36,158 nt of DNA, from contig CANNTZ010000018.1 in assembly GCA_947522735.1 (NCBI GenBank), forward strand, positions 1 to 36,158, given 5' to 3'. Below, in pieces: positions 8,462 through 15,600 of this stretch (within the stretch, counting starts at the first letter, position 1; each line of letters opens with the position of its first letter). The position numbers were made by a program, and so were the translations under genes. The DNA comes from an uncultured Oscillospiraceae bacterium. GTDB taxonomy: Bacteria > Bacillota > Clostridia > Oscillospirales > Ruminococcaceae. The notes under the pieces were generated by a model. That model ran no database searches and was not told the DNA's origin. It saw only the letters and a program-made list of their open reading frames with translations.

Positions 8462-9220
8462 GTGCTTATTACGTATAAGGTGCTCATCGTCGAGGATGAA
8501 TATCTTGTGGCGGAGTGGATAAGGCAGAAGGTGGATTGGGAGCGGCTGGGACTGGAGGTGGCGGGACATGCCTCAAACGGCCGCAAGGGCTTGGAGCTTT
8601 ACTCCGTCCTGAGGCCGGATATAGTCATGACCGACCTGCGTATGCCGGTTATGGACGGGATATCGATGATCGGCGAGATACGCAGGCTGTCGCAGAAAAC
8701 AAGGATACTGATACTCACCTGTCTTGACGAGTTCGAGCTGGCGCGGCAGGCCATAGGCTACGACGTGACCAGCTATATCATGAAGCTGCAATTCCGGATA
8801 CCGGATATCGAAAACGAGCTTGTCAAGGCGGTGAGCTGGCTGGATAAAAACAGTGCCGCGCACGACGCGCAGTGCGGCACGGAGGACGGACTGCCACCAA
8901 AGCTTGTGTGCGCGCTGCGCTTCATCGACGAGCACTACGCGGAGAATATCGGGATATGCGATGCGGCAGACAGGCTTAACATCTCGTCGAGCTACCTTGG
9001 CAAGCTGTTTGCACGCTGCGAGCTGGGGACCTTTACCGAGCGCCTGAATCTGCGGCGGGTGCAGGAGGCAAAAAAGCTGCTGGCGGCAGGCGGGCGCATC
9101 TATGAGGTGGCGGAGCAGACGGGCTTTATAAGCACGAGCTATTTTATACGTATTTTCCGCCGTATCGAGGGCATGACCCCCGGCGAATACCGGAGCCGTG
9201 CCGAACGCGGCGAGCCGTGA
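8462..9220 (+). CDS. YesN-like response regulator (receiver + AraC HTH)
   Basis: A 252-residue DNA-binding response regulator. Its receiver domain (residues 5-120) has the acidic pocket ED (11-12), phospho-acceptor D58 in MTDLRMP, T86 and K108. The C-terminal AraC-type double helix-turn-helix (about 150-245) includes GFISTSYFIRIFRR. It lacks the long middle linker of classic YesN proteins (about 370-540 residues), so it is a short form. The start is uncertain: GTG at 8462 sits almost on top of the purine-rich AGGGGG, whereas the codon aligned with the usual family start (M-Y-K-V-L-I-V) is ACG at 8471. It pairs with the histidine kinase downstream and probably controls this glycosidase/transport locus. 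Confidence 0.92.
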   Translation: MLITYKVLIVEDEYLVAEWIRQKVDWERLGLEVAGHASNGRKGLELYSVLRPDIVMTDLRMPVMDGISMIGEIRRLSQKTRILILTCLDEFELARQAIGYDVTSYIMKLQFRIPDIENELVKAVSWLDKNSAAHDAQCGTEDGLPPKLVCALRFIDEHYAENIGICDAADRLNISSSYLGKLFARCELGTFTERLNLRRVQEAKKLLAAGGRIYEVAEQTGFISTSYFIRIFRRIEGMTPGEYRSRAERGEP

Positions 9221-9239
9221 ACAAATGCACAGACAGCAT

Positions 9240-9272
9240 TGCGGAGACGAGCAACGGCGTCTCCGCATTTTT
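9240..9272 (+). terminator. Intra-operon terminator between response regulator and kinase
   Basis: TGCGGAGACG (9240-9249) pairs perfectly with CGTCTCCGCA (9258-9267), with an eight-base loop and five T residues after the stem. It lies 20 bases after the regulator stop and before the kinase ribosome site. It should reduce, or condition, transcription of the kinase and everything downstream. Confidence 0.8.
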
Positions 9273-9293
9273 GAGCTTGGAGGGAAGAAAGGC

Positions 9294-11063
9294 ATGAAAG
9301 GGCTGGCGGAGAAGATTAGAGGATCGTTTTGCAGCATCCGAAGGAGACTGCTGCTGTATATGGTTGTGTGCATGTGTCTGACGCTGATAATCGTGCTGCC
9401 GGTTGTCAGCGTTATGACCGACAGGGCGCTGAGGAGACTAAACGACAGCATTGCCGGGCTGGAGATGGATCACCTCTCAAACAGCATCGTGCAGATGCTC
9501 GACGAGGCGGAGCGCATGATGGATATCACCATGAGCAATTGCGCCAAGCTTGCCGATAGGGGAAAGCTGTCTGCCGCCGAGCAGACCAAGATCATAAATG
9601 ATCTTGTGAAAGAGCTGCGCACGCGGATGAAATATATGCCGTGCATAGATTCGGTCTGGGTGCCGGTGCGCGGTGATCTGCTGATGGGCTTCACCAGAAC
9701 CAACACGCGCATGTTTTTACAGCCGGAGCTGATGCTCTCCGGCAACGCGGAGCGCGCCGTTCATCAGGCGTCGTCCCGGTTTGGAGTGGTTGGGGACGCA
9801 TATTTCAGCGATTTCCCGTTATACGACAACCGCGTCACGGAGGAGCGGCAGCTATTGCTCTGCTGCAAGAACGGCGTCTATCGCAGCCGCAGTGTCACCT
9901 GCGTCATTGCTCTGAACGAAGCGGAGGTGTGCGGGCTTTACGAGGCGCTGTGCAGGCAGGGCGTAAAAGAATATCTCATCGTGGACAGCGGCGGCGTGGT
10001 GCTGTCGTCCACGGACAAGGAGAGGATCGGTTCGAGGTATGCTCTTTCGGAGAAGCTCTCGCTCGAGGAGCCGGGAGAAGCGCAGCTTGACGGCAGGCTT
10101 GTGACGTGGCGTCCGACCGGCGGGGGAATGGTGCTGGTGAGCGAGACGCTTGTGTCCGTGTACAGACGCGAGCTGCTGACGATAGTAGGCTGTATGGCAG
10201 TGGCGTTTCTGTGCGGCGACGTGACGGTGACGCTGCTCTATTGCGTTTGGGTTGATCGGACGCTGTCGCCTGTGACGGAGCTGAGCCGCAGCATGCAGCG
10301 CGCCGGGCGCGGCGATTACGACGGATTTGTCGAGGCCCGCGGAGGAGCCGAGATAGAGCTGCTGATCGACAGCCACAACGAGATGCTGCGCCGCCTGAAG
10401 CACCTGACCGAGCGACAGGAGCAGGCGGCGAGGGAGCTGCGGGAAAGTGAGCTGAGGCATCTGCGCAACCAGATCAATCCGCACTTCCTTTACAATTCGC
10501 TCAACACCATCAAGTGCCTCGCCGAGCTGGAGGGCAACTCGCGCATCTCGGAGTGCGCGCTGGCTCTCGGCAATATGCTCGTGCCGCTATACAGAAACGA
10601 CAGCTCGGTATGGCCGCTGCGGGAGGAGCTTGACAATGTGCAAAACTATCTGAAGATAATGAACATCCGCTATAACGGGCGCATCAGCTCACGCTTCGAG
10701 GTGCCGGAGAGCCTGCTGGAGACGAACATTCTGCGTCTGGTGCTTCAGCCCATCGTCGAGAACTCCATCAGGCACGGCTTCACCCTGCGCGACTACAGCG
10801 GCTGCATCACAATCAGCGGCTTTGAGCGGGAGGGCGTGCTGTATCTCTGCGTCGAGGACGACGGCGACGGCATGTCCGTGGAGGAGATACGCCGGAGGAA
10901 CGACATGCTCAGGGAGGGAAGCGGCGGAGGCGGCGTCGGTATGATGAACGTGAGCAGGCGCATCTCTCTGAAATATGGCGAGGAATACGGCATAACGCTT
11001 TTGCCCGGCAGAGAGCGCGGGCTGCGCGTAATGCTCGTTTTGCCGGTATATTATGACGGCTGA
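9294..11063 (+). CDS. YesM-like sensor histidine kinase
   Basis: A 589-residue membrane sensor kinase that would phosphorylate the regulator encoded just upstream. Topology: a basic N-terminus, TM1 at about 19-43, an extracytoplasmic sensing domain (about 45-300), TM2 near 300-325 and a HAMP-like region. The His_kinase domain has the phospho-acceptor H397 in NPHFLYN, and the HATPase has N-box N490 in VENSIRHG and G-box DDGDGM. The NPHFLYN motif and architecture are those of the YesM/LytS class that regulates sugar uptake. The ATG at 9294 follows GGAGGGAAG; an in-frame ATG at 9198 would overlap the regulator gene and the terminator hairpin and is unlikely. The ligand is presumably the oligosaccharide carried by the ABC transporter downstream. 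Confidence 0.94.
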   Translation: MKGLAEKIRGSFCSIRRRLLLYMVVCMCLTLIIVLPVVSVMTDRALRRLNDSIAGLEMDHLSNSIVQMLDEAERMMDITMSNCAKLADRGKLSAAEQTKIINDLVKELRTRMKYMPCIDSVWVPVRGDLLMGFTRTNTRMFLQPELMLSGNAERAVHQASSRFGVVGDAYFSDFPLYDNRVTEERQLLLCCKNGVYRSRSVTCVIALNEAEVCGLYEALCRQGVKEYLIVDSGGVVLSSTDKERIGSRYALSEKLSLEEPGEAQLDGRLVTWRPTGGGMVLVSETLVSVYRRELLTIVGCMAVAFLCGDVTVTLLYCVWVDRTLSPVTELSRSMQRAGRGDYDGFVEARGGAEIELLIDSHNEMLRRLKHLTERQEQAARELRESELRHLRNQINPHFLYNSLNTIKCLAELEGNSRISECALALGNMLVPLYRNDSSVWPLREELDNVQNYLKIMNIRYNGRISSRFEVPESLLETNILRLVLQPIVENSIRHGFTLRDYSGCITISGFEREGVLYLCVEDDGDGMSVEEIRRRNDMLREGSGGGGVGMMNVSRRISLKYGEEYGITLLPGRERGLRVMLVLPVYYDG

Positions 11064-11129
11064 GTGCGGCTTCGTGCTGCAAAGTGCCGGAAACGACTAT
11101 TGAACGGGGCAAAGGGGAGGAATAGGAGT

Positions 11130-11199
11130 ATAAAGTGATGATATTTACTATTTATTAAAAATTATTACGGATTTATAATATATACAACAGAAAACGAAG
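11130..11199 (+). promoter_or_regulatory. AT-rich promoter region of the sugar ABC operon
   Basis: A 70-base strongly AT-rich stretch in otherwise GC-rich DNA contains a perfect -10 TATAAT (11174-11179). No good -35 is found 17 bases upstream (TTTATT-like at best), consistent with an activator-dependent promoter. The response regulator encoded upstream is the obvious candidate activator. Confidence 0.55.
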
Positions 11200-11229
11200 A
11201 TGATGGCCGGATATAAGGGGGGTTATGCT

Positions 11230-12159
11230 GTGCAATTGACAAAAGAATCACGCAAGCCGCTGAAAAGGATTAAGCCGGAGCGGCTAAAGCTTACGCTGTT
11301 GGCTCTGCCGTTTCTTGTTTTCACGATAATGTTTTCGTATGTTCCGCTGTTCGGCTGGGGGCTGGCGTTTACGAACTACCGTCCGGGGCTGTCGTTTAAC
11401 AAGCTTGAGTTTGTTGGGTTAAAGTATTTTCTTTTGATCGGAAACTACTGGGAGCGCATACTGAACGCACTGCGCAATACGCTGATGCTTTCCCTGATGG
11501 GTCTGGCGCTGTTTCCGCTGCCGATAATCTTCGCAATAATGCTCAACGAGCTGCGGCGGCCATTCTCCAAAAAGCTCGTCCAGACCATAGTCACGTTGCC
11601 GAATTTCGTAAGCTGGGTCATCGTCTCGGCCGTCTGCTTCGGGCTTTTCTCCTCCAACGGCGTCGTCAACATGGTGCTGGAAAATCTCGGGCTGATAAAC
11701 GAGCCGACACAGCTGCTCACAAATGCGAGGGTTGCGTGGAGCCTCATGACGCTGCTCGGCGTTTGGAAAGGGCTGGGCTGGTCGTCGATAATCTATCTTG
11801 CCGCAATAGCCGGCATCGACGGCACGCTGTATGAGGCAGCGTACGTGGACGGCGCAAACCGCTTTGACTGCATGTGGTACATAACGGTGCCGGGCGTGCT
11901 GCCCACGGCTCTGGTGCTGCTTCTGCTGAGCATCGGGAACCTGCTCTCGGTCGGCTTTGAACAGTACATGCTGTTCTCGAACTCGATGAACCAGACAAAG
12001 CTGATGGTTCTCGACCTGCTGACCTACCGGATCGGACTCATATCGCAGGACTACTCCTTTGCGACGGCGATAGGTATTCTGCGCTCCATTGTCAGCATCA
12101 TACTGATGAGCTTGGCGAACCTGATGGCGAAAAAGGTGAGAGGAGAGGGCCTGATATGA
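11230..12159 (+). CDS. Sugar ABC transporter permease, LplB type
   Basis: A 309-residue inner-membrane permease of the binding-protein-dependent carbohydrate family (MalF-like superfamily, LplB/YtcP type). About six hydrophobic spans are visible, and the cytoplasmic EAA loop reads EAAYVDGANR followed by the conserved P of ITVPGVLPT. The GTG at 11230 has AAGGGGGG seven bases upstream; the in-frame ATG at 11200 has no ribosome site and falls beside the promoter. Its stop overlaps the next start by four bases (ATGA), so the two permeases are translationally coupled and should form a heterodimer. No ATPase gene is nearby; such systems commonly use a shared MsmK/MsmX-type ATPase (family knowledge). 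Confidence 0.93.
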   Translation: MQLTKESRKPLKRIKPERLKLTLLALPFLVFTIMFSYVPLFGWGLAFTNYRPGLSFNKLEFVGLKYFLLIGNYWERILNALRNTLMLSLMGLALFPLPIIFAIMLNELRRPFSKKLVQTIVTLPNFVSWVIVSAVCFGLFSSNGVVNMVLENLGLINEPTQLLTNARVAWSLMTLLGVWKGLGWSSIIYLAAIAGIDGTLYEAAYVDGANRFDCMWYITVPGVLPTALVLLLLSIGNLLSVGFEQYMLFSNSMNQTKLMVLDLLTYRIGLISQDYSFATAIGILRSIVSIILMSLANLMAKKVRGEGLI

Positions 12160-13043
12160 AACGGAAGCGGAGCGCCGCGGATATAATATTTGACACGGCC
12201 AACGCTGTGCTAATGACAATTTTCTGCTTCATGTGCATCTATCCCTTCTACTACATTTTCGTCTATGCATTTTCAAACCCGCAAAAGGCAGACTTTGTGG
12301 TGCTTTGGCCGGTGGCTTTCACCCTCGGGAACTTCCGGTCTGTCTTTCTGCTGGAGGGCATAGGTCAGGCGGCGGTAATATCGGTGCTGCGAACCGTCAC
12401 CGGCACGGTCTCGGCGGTGCTTGTATCCTCCTTCTTCGGCTATCTGATGACCAAGCAGGAGATGTACGGCAGAAGATTCATCTATCGCTTGGCTGTCTTC
12501 TCGCAGTATGTCAGCGCGGGACTCATCCCGACCTACCTTGTCATGCGCGCCTACGGCTTCTATAATACGTTTCTCGTCTACATCGTCCCGGGACTGGTTT
12601 CGGTCTATTTCGTCATACTTGTCAAGACCTATGTCGAGCAGATTCCCGTGTCGCTTGAGGAGAGCGCAAGGCTGGACGGCGCGGGACCGATACGCTGCTG
12701 GTGGGCGATAATCCTGCCTCTCACAATCCCGATACTCGCGACCACCGCGGTGTTCGCCGCAGTCGCCCACTGGAACGCATGGTTCGACGCGCAAATCTAC
12801 ATTACCAACGAGCGGCTCTGGCCGCTGCAATATCTGCTGCAACGCTATCTGTCCTCGATAAAGGAGGAGGAGATGCTGCGAAGGATCAGCGGAATGGCGC
12901 GCACCAGCATTACGATAAAGCCGACGAGCCGTTCGCTGCGGTTGACGATAACGGCGGTGGTAACGGTGCCGATACTCTTTGTCTACCCATGGCTGCAAAG
13001 ATACTTCGTCAAGGGCATAATGATGGGAGCCGTCAAGGGCTGA
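12156..13043 (+). CDS. Sugar ABC transporter permease, LplC/YtcP type
   Basis: A 295-residue partner permease with six predicted spans. The EAA-like loop reads ESARLDGAG followed by WWAIILPLTIP, and the C-terminus ends in the QRYFVKGIMMGAVKG block typical of LplC/YtcP proteins. The start overlaps the stop of the first permease (ATGA). Together with the lipoprotein downstream it makes an uptake system for an oligosaccharide, probably the one cut by the GH2 and propeller enzymes encoded upstream. Confidence 0.94.
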   Translation: MKRKRSAADIIFDTANAVLMTIFCFMCIYPFYYIFVYAFSNPQKADFVVLWPVAFTLGNFRSVFLLEGIGQAAVISVLRTVTGTVSAVLVSSFFGYLMTKQEMYGRRFIYRLAVFSQYVSAGLIPTYLVMRAYGFYNTFLVYIVPGLVSVYFVILVKTYVEQIPVSLEESARLDGAGPIRCWWAIILPLTIPILATTAVFAAVAHWNAWFDAQIYITNERLWPLQYLLQRYLSSIKEEEMLRRISGMARTSITIKPTSRSLRLTITAVVTVPILFVYPWLQRYFVKGIMMGAVKG

Positions 13044-13056
13044 CAGGCGGTATTTG

Positions 13057-13086
13057 AGGAGCGCTCCGATTCCGGCGGCGCTTCCT
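13057..13086 (+). other. Hairpin between permease and binding-protein genes
   Basis: AGGAGCGC (13057-13064) pairs with GCGCTTCCT (13078-13086) with one bulged T. No T tract follows. Hairpins here often stabilise the binding-protein message so that it is made in excess over the permeases; that role is inferred. Confidence 0.4.
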
Positions 13087-13118
13087 GAAATAAAAAACTG
13101 TTTAAGGAGAGAACAGCT

Positions 13119-14897
13119 ATGTACAAAAGCAAGCAAAAGAAAGCGTTGGCGCTTCTTCTGACGGCGCTCCTGCTGCTGGCGGCGTTCGCAGGCTGCTCAA
13201 AGCAGGGATTACAGCCGAGCACGGCAAGCTCCGGCGCGAATGAAAGCTCCGGCGTGCAGTCACAGGAAAGCCGGTCGTCGGAGGAGGAGCCGGAGCCTCC
13301 CGTCACCATCACGCTTACCTCCCTCGGCTTTTCTTTCTGGGAGGACGACTACAACAACACCGTCAAGGGAACCGCCATCTACGACGAAATACTTGAAAAG
13401 ACCAACGTGGATTTTCGGGTCGAGGGCTTTGACGGCGAACAGTCGCAGATACGCATAGCCTCCAAGGAGCTGGGCGATATCATCCAGATAATCGGCAGCG
13501 CAGACGATCTCAACGTGCTTTACACCAACGAGCAGATCATACCGCTGAACGATCTTGTTGACCGGTACGCGCCGCACATCAGGGACGATTTCCCGGGGCG
13601 CTGGGATTGGGCGTGCAACGCCGTGAATGCCGAGCCGGGTGTCGCCTACGTTCTCCCGGTAAACTGCGGAAACAGCGGCTACAACAGCTATCCCGACCGT
13701 CAGCTTTTCATCGTTCGCTGGGATCTCTACAAGCAGCTCGATTATCCCAAGATCACCGATGAGGACAGCTACCTTGACGTGCTCGAGCAGATGCTGGAGC
13801 TTCAGCCGCAGACCGCCGACGGACGAAGGGTTTACGGAGTGAGCTTCCTGCCCGGTGCCGGACTTGGCATCAGTCAGTGCTTCCAGGCGACCTACGGATA
13901 TTTCGACAAGCTGGGTGGCCATATATCCGAGCGGCTCTCGGACGGCTCGCTGTGCTATGAGTATACCGCCGAGGACAGCCCGCTGTGGAGAGGATTGGAG
14001 TTTTTCAACAAGGCGTATCGCCGCGGTCTGCTCGATCCCGACTGCTTCACCCATTCGACGGAGGATTACAACGCCAAGGTGGCCACAGGGCAGATCCTCG
14101 TCAGCAACACTGATCCCGCCACGAACATGAGCTTTGCGCAGAATATGTATGCCGCCGATCCGTCGAGCGAGGCGGTGCTTGTGGCCCTCCCCGTCGAGGG
14201 CACCTACGTCTACCAGAATCTGAACAGCAACGGCTGGGGGCTTGCCTTCTGCATGGCGATAAACTCCAAGTGCGAGCGCCCGGACGCGGCGATGAGGCTG
14301 CTCGGCTATCTGTTCAGCTATGAGGGCAGCCGCCTTGGCTGGAGCGGCGCGCAGGGCGTCGATTGGGAATATAACGACGACGGAGTCGCGGTTTTCACCG
14401 ACCGCTTCTATGAGGAGGCCGCAAAGCTCGACGCCGAGCCACCCTACAGCGGGCCCACCTGCCTTGCGAACTGGGTCGGCATACAGGGAGGCACCATCAC
14501 TCCGGACGGCAGCCCCGTCGGCCTCAGATATGGCAACGACTACATCGAGAAACAGCCGATGCTTCCGGGCTTTGTGGATTTTTGCAGATACTATAACGTG
14601 GATTATCCCGTTGAGGTGTTGAAAAACGCCGTAGCCAACGGAAGCATGGCGGGCGACCTTACCAAGGCGTCTGGCTTGGCGCTCTCCGAGTCCACCGAGG
14701 ATATCGCGAGGATCGAGGAGGCTCTGGACAACTACTTCAGAGAGATCTATCCCAACGCAATAACCGCCGCTGACGAAGCCGCTTTCAAGGCGGTCAAGGC
14801 AAGCATGATCGAAGCCATGAACAAGCTCGGCGCGGAGACCGCGCGCGAGTATTGGGAGGCGGATTGGGCAAGGGTCAAGGAACGTGCCGGAAAATAA
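13119..14897 (+). CDS. Extracellular solute-binding lipoprotein (LplA-like)
   Basis: A 592-residue lipoprotein. The N-terminus has a basic start, a hydrophobic core and the lipobox LAAFAGC with lipidated cysteine C26, followed by a Ser/Glu-rich flexible linker to about residue 60. The mature part resembles the large family-1 binding proteins of the LplA type, which carry oligosaccharides outside the membrane and are longer than MalE-like proteins. The ribosome site AAGGAGAG lies upstream. It completes the transporter with the two permeases encoded before it. No ATPase gene accompanies it. Confidence 0.93.
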   Translation: MYKSKQKKALALLLTALLLLAAFAGCSKQGLQPSTASSGANESSGVQSQESRSSEEEPEPPVTITLTSLGFSFWEDDYNNTVKGTAIYDEILEKTNVDFRVEGFDGEQSQIRIASKELGDIIQIIGSADDLNVLYTNEQIIPLNDLVDRYAPHIRDDFPGRWDWACNAVNAEPGVAYVLPVNCGNSGYNSYPDRQLFIVRWDLYKQLDYPKITDEDSYLDVLEQMLELQPQTADGRRVYGVSFLPGAGLGISQCFQATYGYFDKLGGHISERLSDGSLCYEYTAEDSPLWRGLEFFNKAYRRGLLDPDCFTHSTEDYNAKVATGQILVSNTDPATNMSFAQNMYAADPSSEAVLVALPVEGTYVYQNLNSNGWGLAFCMAINSKCERPDAAMRLLGYLFSYEGSRLGWSGAQGVDWEYNDDGVAVFTDRFYEEAAKLDAEPPYSGPTCLANWVGIQGGTITPDGSPVGLRYGNDYIEKQPMLPGFVDFCRYYNVDYPVEVLKNAVANGSMAGDLTKASGLALSESTEDIARIEEALDNYFREIYPNAITAADEAAFKAVKASMIEAMNKLGAETAREYWEADWARVKERAGK

Positions 14898-14914
14898 AAG
14901 CATGACCTGATATT

Positions 14915-14951
14915 GCAGCCGCGTCTTTTCCGAGAGGGAGGGCGCGGCTGC
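14915..14951 (+). other. Hairpin after the binding-protein gene
   Basis: GCAGCCGCG (14915-14923) pairs perfectly with CGCGGCTGC (14943-14951) around a 19-base loop. There is no T tract, so it is not a classic intrinsic terminator. It lies between the transporter operon and the promoter of the next gene and may still end or trim the transcript. Confidence 0.5.
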
Positions 14952-14969
14952 GTGCGTCGCAAAAGCAGG

Positions 14970-14998
14970 TTGCTCAAGCTTCGCGTATATGCTATAAT
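14970..14998 (+). promoter_or_regulatory. Promoter of the LURP-one-like gene
   Basis: A -35 TTGCTC (14970-14975), 17-base spacer, TG extension and perfect -10 TATAAT (14993-14998) precede the start codon at 15027. The gene therefore seems to be transcribed independently of the transporter. Confidence 0.75.
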
Positions 14999-15026
14999 AA
15001 AAGCAAAAAGACGTGGAGGAAACGAG

Positions 15027-15500
15027 ATGAGGCTTTATATAAAACAGAAGGTGTTTTCCTGGCGCGACCGCTTCACCGTTAAGGACGAGAGCGGCTGTGA
15101 CCGCTATTTTGTCGAGGGAGAGCTGTTCACCTTCGGCAAAAAGCTGCATGTCTACGACGATGCGGGCCGCGAGGCGGCTTTCATCCGCGAGAAGGTGTTC
15201 AGCTTCCTGCCGCGCTATTTCGTATACGCGGGCGGTGCGCAGGTGGCGGAGATTGTAAAGAGGTTTTCGCTCATCTGTCCGCATTACAGCGTCGAGGGCT
15301 TGGGATGGGAGGTTGACGGCGACTTCTGGGCGCACAACTATGATATCACGGCAAACGGGCGTCCGGTCGTCGCCATACATAAGCAGTGGATGACCTGGGG
15401 CGACTGCTACGAGCTGGAAATAGCGGACGACGCTGACGAGCTGATAGCGCTCGCGGTGGTGCTGGCGATAGATTGCGTAATGGCGTCCAACCAGAACTGA
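15027..15500 (+). CDS. LURP-one-related (YxjI-like) small protein
   Basis: A 157-residue soluble protein made of short alternating strands with a hydrophobic helix at the C-terminus (LIALAVVLAIDCVM), the plan of the LURP-one-related/YxjI family, whose fold is a tubby-like 12-strand barrel around one helix. Repeated 'F-V-K/F-I-R-E-K-V-F-S' strands are visible. The biochemical role of bacterial members is unknown. I chose the ATG at 15027 because GGAGG lies ten bases upstream and the promoter is just ahead; an earlier in-frame start at 14913 would include the hairpin. It is an odd companion for a sugar locus and has its own promoter. Confidence 0.72.
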   Translation: MRLYIKQKVFSWRDRFTVKDESGCDRYFVEGELFTFGKKLHVYDDAGREAAFIREKVFSFLPRYFVYAGGAQVAEIVKRFSLICPHYSVEGLGWEVDGDFWAHNYDITANGRPVVAIHKQWMTWGDCYELEIADDADELIALAVVLAIDCVMASNQN

Positions 15501-15520
15501 AAAATATTGTAAAAGCCCCA

Positions 15521-15549
15521 TTGACGTTTGCAGGCAGGCGTGCTAAAAT
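15521..15549 (+). promoter_or_regulatory. Promoter of the GH36 gene
   Basis: A -35 TTGACG (15521-15526) and -10 TAAAAT (15544-15549) are exactly 17 bases apart, each one mismatch from consensus. The leader to the start at 15601 is about 45 bases. Confidence 0.8.
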
Positions 15550-15600
15550 TCTTAATACCGACGCTGAAGGCGCACTGAAAAAAACAGGGAGGCAACCACC

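Noticed and set aside
13260..15521. Very long open frame (about 750 codons) on the minus strand opposite the binding-protein and LURP-one genes
   Set aside because: It is the mirror of high-GC coding frames on the plus strand, which have lipobox, ribosome sites and promoters. The antisense translation has no recognisable domain and is His/Arg/Val-rich in the manner of shadow frames.
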